Shown here: piece by piece, positions 48,420 to 57,538 of the stretch
How positions within the stretch are numbered: position 1 is the first letter of the stretch
Layout of the letters: each line of letters begins with the position of its first letter
Origin: Deltaproteobacteria bacterium
Lineage (GTDB): Bacteria > Myxococcota_A > Polyangia > Polyangiales > Polyangiaceae
Assembly: GCA_003235365.1 (NCBI GenBank)
Contig: QJWJ01000519.1
Coordinates: 1 to 64,000 of the forward strand
DNA: 64,000 nucleotides
Reading direction: 5' to 3'
The notes under the pieces: generated by a model
Database searches by the model: none
Seen by the model: only the letters and a program-made list of their open reading frames with translations
What the model was told of the DNA's origin: nothing
Position numbers and translations under genes: made by a program

Positions 48420-51400
48420 TCAGTCGTCATCCGCCGGCGAAGCCATCCGCGAAGGCGGGGGCGGTGGTGCGGGGCGGCGGGGCGGTTTCGGCGCCCGGGG
48501 CGGAGGGGGCGGTGCCGAAGCGCGCGGCGGTTTGGGCGGCGGTGCGCCCAGGTGCGCCTCTTCCTCGTCTGCTTCGAGCACCTCGTCGATCTCGATGGCT
48601 TCGAGCTCGAGGGACTCGGAGGTATCGGCGCCGAGCAGCGCGCCCGCTGAGGCGACGTCGTCGTCCTCGTCTTGCTCGTCATCCAGCGGGGCGGGAGCTT
48701 CGAACTGGTTCCCGCGGACGGTCATCTGGTCGGGGCCCGTGAAGGGCGACGCGGCATCAGGAGCCAAGCCGACATCGGCAGTGACCTGGTGGGCGTTGCC
48801 AATCGGCGCCGCCCAGGGGTCGGAAGCGCTGGCGTCCGACGGGGAAGGCGGTGCAGAGGCTTCAACTTCGCCGGCCGTTTGATCCGGCGTTGCAGCGGCG
48901 GGCGAGGAGGCCGCGTCGGGCTGCGAAGCAGCGGTCTCGGGGCCCGCGATTTCGCCATCGCCCTCGTCTGCGGCGCCTGCGGCGTCTGCGGCCTGTGCGG
49001 CATTGGCGCCCATCGCCGCCAGCTCGGTGTCGAGGACGTCCATGCCGATCACGTTGGTTGGACCTTCCTCATCCATTGCTGCAGTGGCGTCTGGAGCGGA
49101 GGGCTCGCCGTCCGCACGCCGTTCGGCTCCCGCGTTCACCGCTGACGGCGAAGAGTCCTCGGGGTCATTCCCTGCGAGATCGGCCGGGGAAGCTGCCGTG
49201 TCTTCATCCCCCGAAGCTTCCGAGCCCTCGTTCGGGTCCGATTTCGCGCCCGCCTCGGCCTGTGCGGGCGCCGCGTTTTCCGAGGACTCATCTGGGTTGG
49301 CGATGTCCTCGGGGTCTGCGCTGTCAGACGAGCCAGCGCTTTCGGAAAGCCCCGCACTGTCAGTCGTGTCCTTGTCCTCGGCGGGCGCCACCTCGGTCTC
49401 GGGAGAGTCGGGGACCTGGGCAGCCAACGCTGATTCCTCCGCGGCTTTTTGCTGGCGAGCGCGCAGCATGGCGTCCTTGGCGCGAGCCAAACCTGCCTTG
49501 GCCTCGGCGTCATCGCTAGCCAAGCGCAGCACGCGACGCCAAGCGTCCGCCGCTTCCCTCGGGTCGCCCAATTGGTCTTGCCACAGCAGCGCAACGCGCC
49601 GCGCCAGTTCGGCGCGCACCTCCTTGTCGCGGTTGCGCAGGATCTGATCTTCGAGCAGCGCGACCATGCCGTTGTACTCTTCGAGCTCGTCGTACAGGCG
49701 CGCCAACTTGGTGTTGACCTCGGCGTCGTTGGGTGAAAGGTCGTGTAGGCGCTTGAGATCTTCGGCAGCCCCTTCCTTGTCGCTCAGCCGTTCTTCTCGC
49801 AGCGTCGCGCGCCGCGCCAGCAGCTTGCGCACCAAGGGGCCATCGAAGACCTCTTCCAAGGCCCGGCCGAGCACCGTCTCAGCGCGATGAAAGTCTCCCG
49901 CATCGGCGGCCATGTCTTCGAGCGCTTCGAGACTGATGTCCTCGACGTGCAGTACCAGGCCATCGCCGAGCCACTTGAAGGCCAAGTCCCGATCCGACAG
50001 CTTGTGAAAGGCCAGCTCTGCAGCGAGGCGTAGCATCCGGCCCCGGCTCGCACCCCCGTCCCGTGCGGCTTGTCCACCTTCGGACAGCGCGGTTGCGAAC
50101 AGAGAACGCAACACGGTGTCTTCTCGGCGTTCGTCCGCTGCATTGACCAGATCGACCATCAGGTCGAGCAAGTCTTCTTCCAGACCGCCGGACAGGGCGA
50201 CGTCGAACAGTGAGCGTGCCCGGTCTCGATCGTCGAGGCTTGCGGCGAGCTCGGCGGCGCGAACCAGCGCCGTCACGCGGTCGGGGATGGCCTCGAAGCG
50301 GGCGATCTGCCGTTCGTAGACGTCGACCTTGGTGGCTGCGGAGTCACACAGCGCAGCCAATCGCGACAAGAGCGACTCGACGTCGTCGGGGTCGGCGTCC
50401 GTCAACGCCGTCTCTCCGTGCTCGACCGACTCTGCAATCGTCAATCCGGCTTCCGCCAGCACCTCCGCCTGGCGGACGTATTCCGCCGCCAGCTCGGGCC
50501 CGGCCAGTTCGCTGCAACGAAGCGCGTGGGCCAATCGCAGGGCGGCTTGATCCGAGGCGGTCAGTGACAAGCGTTCAAACGTCGCGGCGATGCGCGGCTC
50601 GGCTCGTTTGTGCGCGACCAAGTCTCTGGCGACTGCGATCGCCTCGGCGGCCTCTTCGACCTCGGCGAAGCGGTCGAAAGCGGCGTGCAGTCGAGCGGCC
50701 CGCTCCTCGGAATCCTCCAGCGTGCTGCACCAGTGCACGATACGACGAGCGACGAGCGCCTTGTTCCCCAGCTCGTCACCGAGCTCGATGAACGCCTCTC
50801 GGCATGGCTCGTCACCTTGATCGGCCACGCCACCGAGCACGTTGAGCGCCTCGCTCCCGTTGCCGAGTTTGTCGCGCAAGATTTGAGCGAGCCGTCGCGT
50901 CATCTCGCTGACTTGACCCGAATCCGTTTGGACGGCGATGAGCTCGACCATCAGCTCGGCCACCAATGCCCACTCGTCGGCGGATTCGGCCAGCTCGCAC
51001 AGGCGGTGTGTCGCGTCGAGATCTTCCGGATCTTCGGCGTGAACGAACTTGAGCAAGCGAATCGCCTCCGAGGTGTTCGACAGGTTCAGTTCGTGGATCT
51101 CCGCCAGTCGAGTTGCCGTCTCGAGTTTCGCGGCGCGATTGGTCGTGGCGTCGACGTAGCGCTCGAGCACTTCGGCACCGTGCTCGTGGTTGCCGCGTGC
51201 GATTTCGAGGTCGCCCAGGCACTCCAGAGCGCTCTCGTTCTTTGCGTCGAGTTCCGCCAACACGTACTCGTAGCGGTCAGCAGCCCGATCGACGTCCATC
51301 AACTTGTTCGCGCAAAGATCCGCTTCGTGCAGTGCGAGCCGGACCTTTTCGGCGGGGTGGGCTGCGGCGTTGCCCCAACGTGCCAGGTATCCGACGGCGG

Positions 51401-53798
51401 TTTCGATATCGTCTCGACCCTCCGCCTCGGTCGCTAGCCAGCCCAGGGTCTCCTCATCTTCGCGGTCTTGCAGCACGAGGGCATAGCTGGAGCGGGCGCC
51501 GTTCGGATCAGCGAGCTTGTCGCGCTGGATGACCGCCGCTCGCTTGCGCAAGTAGACGCGCGCCGATGCGTCTTCGACGTGGGCGGCGCGTGTCAGAAAC
51601 ATCTGGACCAGTTCGTCGACTCGGTCGGCGGCGATGAGCAACTGCTCCAGTGAGCTCGAGTACTCGTCGTTGGTCGGCGCCAACGCGACGGCTTCTTCGA
51701 GCCGGCTCATGGCCTCGGTCGTGTCGTTGTCGGAGATCCAATACTTGGCCGCGCGCGCCATGATCGCGGCTTTGTCCGCCGCTTCTTCGGCGATGCTCGC
51801 CTGTTCGTCGGCGGCGTTGGCGGCCGGTTCCCACGCTTGCGCTTGGGCGAACAGTTGCTCGGCGCGCTCCCACATCTCGCGGTCACCGAGCTCTTCGGCG
51901 CCCTCGGCGAGGGACTCGGCAGCTTGCAGCGTCTGTCCCTGGGCGGCGCGAATCTCACCGAGCTTGAAGTACAACTCGCGCTTGGCCAAGTCATCGTCGA
52001 GCGGTGCGACGTTCTGCGCGATGCAGTCCGCCGCCAGATCCAGGCGGTCCGACTTCTCCAGGAGCTTGACTGCCTCCATCAGCGCGGCTTCGTCTCCAGG
52101 AGACAAAGCTGCGATGCGTGCCCAGGCCTCGCCTGCCGCGGCCGTGTCTTTGCGTCGTTGCAGGTGCAGCTTGGCGAGATTGCGCTCCAAGGAGATGCGC
52201 ACCTCGAGGTCCTCGGTGTGGCTGGCTTCCGTTTGCAGCACCTGCGCCAGGTCGTCCCAGCGACGTGCCTTCTCGAGCAGACGCTTGAGTTGGTCCCTGC
52301 CCTCCTCGTCGTCGGAATCGAGCTGGACGATGCGTTGCCACGCATAGACGGCCATATCCATGTCGCGTAGCTGGCTTTCGCTCAGTGCCGCGAGTTCACG
52401 CAACCAACCCAGCTGATCCTCCTCCAATGCGCCGGGGTAGTCGATGGCAGCAAGCAGCACGTCTTTGAGCTCTGCGAACTTGCGCTTGTTGGGAAGTTGC
52501 TCCTGCAGGTAGGTGAGAGCCTCGGAATTGATCGGATCGAGGTCGAGGGCCTGCCGGTAGACCGCAATCGCTTCGTTCTTGCGGCTCTTCTTCGCGAGTG
52601 CGTCAGCTTTTTCCAGCAACCCGTCCAGCGTGACGCCCGCCGGTACGTGTTGGGCGGCGCTCTGGCGGTAAGCCGTTGCAGGTCGCGCCGGGTCGGGGGA
52701 TTGCTCGACGGCTGCTGCGGCAGGGTGTGCGGCAGCGCCGCTGACCGGCCGGGCTGCGGGCGCCGCGTCGCCCGCCACGCGAGCTGCGTCGCCCGCCAGC
52801 ACGCCGGACGGATTGTCTCGCAAGTACGCCGCCGCTAGAGCAGCCACTTCGCCGAGGCGACCGAGCTGCTCGCCGTAGTAGATGGCCAACTGCATCGCCC
52901 GATCGTGAGACGGCGTCAGTTCCAACGCGCACAACGAGTACAGAAAGCCGTGTTCGCCGGGGTAGGTTTCCGCCAGACCGATGAACAGCTCCGTGGCCTC
53001 GCCAAGTTCGTCGGCGGCTGGAGCCCCGCCTTCGCGGTACTTCTCGAGGATCATCGTACCGAGCTGTTGGCGCAGGGCCGCGTCGCTGTCGTCGATGCGG
53101 CGCGCGTGGCGCAGCGCATTGATGGCTCGGTCGTGACGCCCGGCGCTCTTCGCCACTTGCGCTTCGTCGAGGTACAACGCCATCCGGCGTTGATCGTCCT
53201 GGGTGAGCGCCACTTCCATGCCGAAGTAAGGCAACGCTTCGGCGTACTCCCCCGCCGACTTGTGCAGCTCCCGCAAGCTGTAGATCGCGAATTGGTTGCT
53301 CGGGTCGAGATCGACGGCACGGCTGTACGCGTGCTTGGCACGGGTCGGATCCGGGGTTTGGCTTTCGCTCAGGCTACGACCGAGATCGACGAACAGTGCC
53401 GCCGCTTGCCCGCGCCACTCCGGTTGTTCGTGGGCGAGTGCGCCGAGTGCCGTGGCGCGGCGCTCCACCGCATTGGCAGTTCCGACCAGATCGCCCTCGT
53501 ACATGGCCAACACCCGTTGCGACAGATCCTCGTTGGTGGGATCGCGGTCGACGGCAGTGAGCAACACGCTGGCGGCGCGCTGCGGATCCTGAAACGTCGT
53601 CAGCCATACGTTTGCCGCTTCGTTGAGCCAGTGTGACGCGACCGGGCCGGCGGGGCTCTCCACTCCGATCTGCTCGAGCAAACGGGCGTACCCCTCGGGG
53701 TCCTGCTGGCCAGCGGCGTGTGCTTCGGCGATGGCAGCTTGATCCTGGGGGTTGGCTACCAGTCGGCGCACCAGCGCCTCTCGTTGTCGAGCATCCAT
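48420..53798 (-). CDS. Very large TPR-repeat protein, 1792 aa
   Basis: A 1792-aa protein without a signal peptide or transmembrane segment. From about residue 10 to 1450 it is made of repeated helix pairs of TPR type, for example IAVYRQALDLDPINSEALTYL and YRQSA, ALDLDPIN, RLYDELEEYNGMVALLEDQI. The last 300 residues are acidic and Ala/Ser/Pro/Glu-rich, then a Pro-rich end (PPPPKPPRASAPPPPPR). It should be a very large scaffold in the cytoplasm, the C-terminus a flexible tail. I know no specific homologue. It is divergent from the pseudokinase-GYF gene across 456 bp. Confidence 0.85.
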   Translation of the reverse strand: MDARQREALVRRLVANPQDQAAIAEAHAAGQQDPEGYARLLEQIGVESPAGPVASHWLNEAANVWLTTFQDPQRAASVLLTAVDRDPTNEDLSQRVLAMYEGDLVGTANAVERRATALGALAHEQPEWRGQAAALFVDLGRSLSESQTPDPTRAKHAYSRAVDLDPSNQFAIYSLRELHKSAGEYAEALPYFGMEVALTQDDQRRMALYLDEAQVAKSAGRHDRAINALRHARRIDDSDAALRQQLGTMILEKYREGGAPAADELGEATELFIGLAETYPGEHGFLYSLCALELTPSHDRAMQLAIYYGEQLGRLGEVAALAAAYLRDNPSGVLAGDAARVAGDAAPAARPVSGAAAHPAAAAVEQSPDPARPATAYRQSAAQHVPAGVTLDGLLEKADALAKKSRKNEAIAVYRQALDLDPINSEALTYLQEQLPNKRKFAELKDVLLAAIDYPGALEEDQLGWLRELAALSESQLRDMDMAVYAWQRIVQLDSDDEEGRDQLKRLLEKARRWDDLAQVLQTEASHTEDLEVRISLERNLAKLHLQRRKDTAAAGEAWARIAALSPGDEAALMEAVKLLEKSDRLDLAADCIAQNVAPLDDDLAKRELYFKLGEIRAAQGQTLQAAESLAEGAEELGDREMWERAEQLFAQAQAWEPAANAADEQASIAEEAADKAAIMARAAKYWISDNDTTEAMSRLEEAVALAPTNDEYSSSLEQLLIAADRVDELVQMFLTRAAHVEDASARVYLRKRAAVIQRDKLADPNGARSSYALVLQDREDEETLGWLATEAEGRDDIETAVGYLARWGNAAAHPAEKVRLALHEADLCANKLMDVDRAADRYEYVLAELDAKNESALECLGDLEIARGNHEHGAEVLERYVDATTNRAAKLETATRLAEIHELNLSNTSEAIRLLKFVHAEDPEDLDATHRLCELAESADEWALVAELMVELIAVQTDSGQVSEMTRRLAQILRDKLGNGSEALNVLGGVADQGDEPCREAFIELGDELGNKALVARRIVHWCSTLEDSEERAARLHAAFDRFAEVEEAAEAIAVARDLVAHKRAEPRIAATFERLSLTASDQAALRLAHALRCSELAGPELAAEYVRQAEVLAEAGLTIAESVEHGETALTDADPDDVESLLSRLAALCDSAATKVDVYERQIARFEAIPDRVTALVRAAELAASLDDRDRARSLFDVALSGGLEEDLLDLMVDLVNAADERREDTVLRSLFATALSEGGQAARDGGASRGRMLRLAAELAFHKLSDRDLAFKWLGDGLVLHVEDISLEALEDMAADAGDFHRAETVLGRALEEVFDGPLVRKLLARRATLREERLSDKEGAAEDLKRLHDLSPNDAEVNTKLARLYDELEEYNGMVALLEDQILRNRDKEVRAELARRVALLWQDQLGDPREAADAWRRVLRLASDDAEAKAGLARAKDAMLRARQQKAAEESALAAQVPDSPETEVAPAEDKDTTDSAGLSESAGSSDSADPEDIANPDESSENAAPAQAEAGAKSDPNEGSEASGDEDTAASPADLAGNDPEDSSPSAVNAGAERRADGEPSAPDATAAMDEEGPTNVIGMDVLDTELAAMGANAAQAADAAGAADEGDGEIAGPETAASQPDAASSPAAATPDQTAGEVEASAPPSPSDASASDPWAAPIGNAHQVTADVGLAPDAASPFTGPDQMTVRGNQFEAPAPLDDEQDEDDDVASAGALLGADTSESLELEAIEIDEVLEADEEEAHLGAPPPKPPRASAPPPPPRAPKPPRRPAPPPPPSRMASPADDD

Positions 53799-54254
53799 AC
53801 GGGGATCACGGTATCACGCTGGCTCTCGCAGTCGCAATGCAGCAACCGCCCGGACAACGCAGGTCAGGCCGGCTCGAAACTCTCGTCCCATCGGGGCCGG
53901 TTTGGGTGAGCCGATCAGCGAACGGAGATCCTCGGGTGAGGACTGCCCCCACGTTGTAATGTTTTAACCCATCGACATCTCCGTTCACCGCCGCAGGTGC
54001 GTGGCCGACGATGATGCGTTGCAAGGCGGGCGCGTATCGACAGCGACATCGCCATGGTCGCGATCATCACGGTGCATCCGGCAAGCCCAACGACGGCTGT
54101 CGTATGAGTCTTCGGCCGAAACGTGCGGAACGACTCACGGAGAACTCGCGGAGAACTCGCGTACGAGCGCGACAAAGCGTGCGTTGTACGCGACGAACCG
54201 ACACCCCATATCTGGTGGACCGTCCCCAGAAGCGTTGCTAAGGTCCGGCGTTCC
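53799..54254. other. 456-bp divergent intergenic region with a possible structured element
   Basis: It separates the giant TPR gene (minus) and the pseudokinase gene (plus), so it should hold both promoters. The notable content is the inverted repeat at 53919-53985, listed separately. The part near 53955-53965 (GTAATGTTTTAACCC) is the most A+T-rich. The direct repeat GGAGAACTCGC near 54140 is short. I see no gene here. Confidence 0.5.
53919..53985. ncRNA. Candidate structured RNA or operator
   Basis: GAACGGAGAT (53919-53928) and ATCTCCGTTC (53976-53985) form a perfect 10-bp inverted repeat with a 47-nt loop. On the minus strand the loop contains a second stem, GTGGGG/CCTCAC with a 5-nt loop, next to an A-rich single strand. 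Minus-strand transcripts towards the TPR gene (start 121 nt away) could carry it as a 5' UTR element. It could instead be a DNA operator. There is no match to a riboswitch I know. Confidence 0.3.
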
Positions 54255-55862
54255 ATGACGAGCGTGCAAACTCCTGGCGCCCCGTTCTCTCCTCAGGCCG
54301 TGTCCTCCCAAGCGCCAGCCAACTTGCGACAGTTGCTGGATCAGAATCGTGCTATCGGCGCGCGTGTACCGCTCGGCAAGGCGATCGAGCTACTCGTTCC
54401 GTTGTGCGTCGAGGTTGCGGACATTCACCGGCAGGGGTACGGCGTTCACGTTCACCCGTCGAACCTCGTGTTCAACGCCCGCGGCACGTTGAGTCTCTCG
54501 ACGGAACGCGCCGCCGATCCGCCGGCCACACCTGCGGACAGCGCTTGCCTGCCACCCGAGTCGACGCCGGGTGAACTCGGATCCGCGTCAGCGACCGTCT
54601 ATTCGATCGGCGCGATTCTCTACGAGATGCTCACCGGGTTGTCCGCCGGGCGCGGGATGCGCCGCCCGAGCGAAGTGGTCCCCGGCTTGCCTGCAGGCTG
54701 CGAGATGTTGATGGCCAAAGCTCTCGTCGCCGACCCTGCGCACCGTCCCGACGATCTCAACGCGCTGGCCCAAGCGTTGTACGGGTTGATGCCACAGCCG
54801 ACGATCCCACCGCCCCCCACTGCCGATCTGGGTCACTTGGACCACGTCGGGGACTTGGAGGTCGACGTTTCGCTGTCCATGATGCCCCCCGCCGCACAAC
54901 CGGCGCCCGTGCCTGCTTCGGCGCCGCGCTCTGCACCGGGTTCGGCTCCGCGTACTGCCAACGGCCTGAACCTGGCGGTCACCCAGGCCGCGCCCAGCCA
55001 ACCGCGCGGCTCCGGCGTGACGGCTGAGCTGGCGCAGCTCAAGGCCCGTCTCGAATCGGATCCCACGCCGCGCTACGTCGTCGTCAAGGACGGCATGGAC
55101 CACGGCCCGTTCAACGCCGTCGAGTTGCTACACCAGATTGGCAACCACACGTTCAACGAAGATGACGTGGTGCGTCATGACGGAACGGGTGAGGAACGCG
55201 CGATCCGAGACTGGGAAGAGTTCGCGCCGTTCGGGGAGCACGCGCGCCTGCACCGCGACATCATCGAAGAGAAGGCCGCCATCGACCGCGGGGTAGCTCA
55301 GGAGAGCAAGCGCACGAAGGGCAAAGCTTTCGTGGGAATGCTCGTCGTCGGCCTGTTGCTCTCGGGCGCTGCGGCGTGGTTCGTCACTCAGGTCGGCACC
55401 CGCAGTGACGAGGTTGCCATCCAGACCGAGACCGTGAGCAACATCGAGGCCGAGGGCAACCTGAACGTCAAGAAGGGCGCTGGTGGCGGCAAGAAGGGTG
55501 GCAGTCGCGTCGTCGGGTCGCAGGGCGGTATTCCAGTCCTCGCCGGTGGGCAGAGCTGTGAGAGTGCACAGGCGGCCTATGTCGAAGAGATGAAGATGAC
55601 CGGCGGTGGCCAGGCCGACATCACGCGCGGCCAGTATGCGTCCATCATGAACAGCGGTTCGTACTTCTCCCACTGCGGCGTGCCCAGCAGCGTGGCGGTC
55701 AGCATTTGCGTCGCGGTGCAGAACGGCAGAGCCGTCGGGGTGACGGTGCGGACGACTCCCAATCATGGTTCGAAGAGCTGCATCTCCTCGGCGGTTCGCC
55801 GGATGAGCTTTCCCTCACATCCAAAACTGGATGTCGTTCGCGTCAACTTTGCGGCAGAATAG
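54255..55862 (+). CDS. Pseudokinase-GYF-TM-TonB-like-tail protein
   Basis: A 535-aa modular protein. Residues about 20-180 resemble the C-lobe of a Hanks kinase (IHRQGYGVHVHPSNLVF, VYSIGAILYEMLTGLSAG, ALVADPAHRPDDL) but have no HRD, DFG or glycine loop, so it is a pseudokinase. A Pro-rich linker follows, then a GYF_2-type domain at about 273-326 (YVVVKDGMDHGPFNAVEL). A transmembrane helix spans about 358-379. A C-terminal extracytoplasmic domain (about 436-535) ends in SCISSAVRRMSFPSHPKLDVVRVNF, like the AgmX/PglI TonB-like tail. The GYF-TM-TonB order recalls GltJ of the Myxococcus gliding machinery. Start ATG 54255. Confidence 0.78.
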   Translation: MTSVQTPGAPFSPQAVSSQAPANLRQLLDQNRAIGARVPLGKAIELLVPLCVEVADIHRQGYGVHVHPSNLVFNARGTLSLSTERAADPPATPADSACLPPESTPGELGSASATVYSIGAILYEMLTGLSAGRGMRRPSEVVPGLPAGCEMLMAKALVADPAHRPDDLNALAQALYGLMPQPTIPPPPTADLGHLDHVGDLEVDVSLSMMPPAAQPAPVPASAPRSAPGSAPRTANGLNLAVTQAAPSQPRGSGVTAELAQLKARLESDPTPRYVVVKDGMDHGPFNAVELLHQIGNHTFNEDDVVRHDGTGEERAIRDWEEFAPFGEHARLHRDIIEEKAAIDRGVAQESKRTKGKAFVGMLVVGLLLSGAAAWFVTQVGTRSDEVAIQTETVSNIEAEGNLNVKKGAGGGKKGGSRVVGSQGGIPVLAGGQSCESAQAAYVEEMKMTGGGQADITRGQYASIMNSGSYFSHCGVPSSVAVSICVAVQNGRAVGVTVRTTPNHGSKSCISSAVRRMSFPSHPKLDVVRVNFAAE

Positions 55863-55867
55863 CCGCC

Positions 55868-56683
55868 GTGTTCCCCCACTTTCGACTCGACTGGCGCGCC
55901 ACGCGTCGGCTGCCGCGTGCTCTGATCCTCGCTAGTGCTCTCGTCGGAGCCTCGGGCTGCACCGCTGAAGTTGCGCGAGGGCTCGACGAAGTCGAGGCCA
56001 ATCGTGTGCTGGTCGCGCTCAACGAGCATGGCGTCGCCGCGTCCAAAGCGCCGGATCCCTCCGCCGAGGGGCGTTTCGCAGTCAGCGTCCCCCAAGGTGA
56101 CCTGGCCAGCGCCGTGACGACCTTGTCCCAGGAAGGCCTGCCCAGCCCCGTGTCTCCGGGAGTGCTCGAATCCCTCGGCGAAACCGGCTTGGTCGCCAGC
56201 CGAAAAGCGGAGCACGCGCGTTTGGTCGTGGGCACGGCGGGCGAGCTCGAGCGCTCTCTCACGGAAGTTGCCGGCGTGCTCAGCGCCCGCGTTCACCTTG
56301 CGGTGCCGGAACCCGACCCATTCGCCCCGCGCGAGGCGGTCGTGCCGACCAGCGCCTCGGTGCTGATCCGTCATCAAGGAGCGACGCCTCCTCTTGGGGC
56401 TTCGGACGTGCAACGGCTCGTTGCCGGTGCCGTGAGCGGTCTGGATCCCGAGCACGTCGCGGTGGTCAATCTGCCCGTCGCTGGCAGCCCTCGCGAAGTG
56501 AACGGTTCCCTGGCGCAATTCGGCCCCCTCTCCGTCAGTCACGGCTCGATCAGCGCCTTGCGAATCATCGTCGTCGCGGTCGCCGCGCTCAATCTTGCAT
56601 TGCTGGGCACGTTGATCTTCTTGTGGCTGCGACTGCGATCGTCGCGGAGCCTGCCCGTGCGCGCCGCCAATCCCGCCAAGTGA
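55868..56683 (+). CDS. SctJ/YscJ-type secretion lipoprotein
   Basis: A 271-aa lipoprotein of the YscJ/FliF family (inner-membrane ring of type III secretion or flagella). Signal peptide with GASGC (Cys 31). The ring-building domains are recognisable: EVEANRVLVALNEHGV, the GDLASAVTTLSQEGLPSP motif, SLTEVAGVLSARVHLAVPEPDPF, SASVLIRH, and VQRLVAGAVSGLDPEHVAVV. A C-terminal transmembrane helix follows at about 232-255. It begins with GTG 5 bp after the pseudokinase-GYF gene. No other secretion gene is in the window, so it is an orphan here or part of a reduced system. Confidence 0.88.
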   Translation: MFPHFRLDWRATRRLPRALILASALVGASGCTAEVARGLDEVEANRVLVALNEHGVAASKAPDPSAEGRFAVSVPQGDLASAVTTLSQEGLPSPVSPGVLESLGETGLVASRKAEHARLVVGTAGELERSLTEVAGVLSARVHLAVPEPDPFAPREAVVPTSASVLIRHQGATPPLGASDVQRLVAGAVSGLDPEHVAVVNLPVAGSPREVNGSLAQFGPLSVSHGSISALRIIVVAVAALNLALLGTLIFLWLRLRSSRSLPVRAANPAK

Positions 56684-56803
56684 GCGAGCCGCCCGGGGGG
56701 GCGCGAGATTTCGGTGTGGACCAGTCGCAGGGTCCCCCACCCCGAAAATGGGCGTGTGCGGATTGCGTTTGCTCATCTACAGTCCAGTGATGCGGAGCGT
56801 GGT

Positions 56804-57538
56804 TTGATTCGCCTCCAAAGCGTTTCGGTGCTGTTCGACAGGCCCGTGCTGCGTGGCGTGAGTCTGACGGTGCCCAAAGGTGCGCTGTACGGCCTGGTCG
56901 GTCCCGGGGCCTCGGGTAAGAGCGTCCTGCTCAAGGCGATCGCTGGTCTGGTTCCCGCCCAGGCTGGCAGCGTGATGGTCGGCCAAACCCAGGTCACCGA
57001 TGCTGACGAGCCGGCGCTGTTCGAGCTGCGCAAGAACATCGGCATGTTGTTCCAGAACAACGCCCTGTTCGACTTCATGACCGTCGCGCAGAACGTCGCA
57101 TTCCCCCTGCGTCAACTGTTCGCTCCCGACGAAAGCGAGGTAGCTCGCCGGGTCTCCGAGCGCCTTTCGGCCGTGGGGCTGCCGGGCTTCGAGTCGCGCT
57201 TGCCCGGAGGGCTCAGCGGTGGGCAAAAGAAACGAGTCGGGGTCGCGCGCGCCACCATCACCGCCGCGCCCATCCTGCTGTACGACGAGCCCGCCGCGGG
57301 GCTCGATCCGGTGAGCAGCCAGAAGCTGTTCGACCTGCTGCGCCAAGAACAACAGGCTGCGGGCAGCACGGTGGTGATGGTTTCGAGTGACTTGGATCGC
57401 CTGCTCACCGTCACCGACTGGGTCGGCATGCTGCTCGACGGCGAGCTGATTTTCGAGGGCACGACCGAGCAGGCGCGCGCTAGCGGCAACCCCTACGTAC
57501 GGCAGTTTCTTCGAGGCGATGTGGAGGGCCCGCTGTGA
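56804..57538 (+). CDS. Mla-type ABC transporter ATP-binding protein (first)
   Basis: A 244-aa ATPase of the MlaF/Ttg2A group that powers lipid transport with an MlaE permease. Walker A GPGASGKSV (33-41), FQNNALFDFMTVAQNVAFPL after the Q loop (typical of this group), signature GLSGGQKKRV, and Walker B ILLYDEPAAGLDPVS are all intact. I chose TTG 56804 because GGAG lies 6 nt upstream and the protein then begins MIRLQSVSVLF; the frame is open back to a GTG at 56714. The stop overlaps the permease start (GTGA). Confidence 0.92.
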   Translation: MIRLQSVSVLFDRPVLRGVSLTVPKGALYGLVGPGASGKSVLLKAIAGLVPAQAGSVMVGQTQVTDADEPALFELRKNIGMLFQNNALFDFMTVAQNVAFPLRQLFAPDESEVARRVSERLSAVGLPGFESRLPGGLSGGQKKRVGVARATITAAPILLYDEPAAGLDPVSSQKLFDLLRQEQQAAGSTVVMVSSDLDRLLTVTDWVGMLLDGELIFEGTTEQARASGNPYVRQFLRGDVEGPL

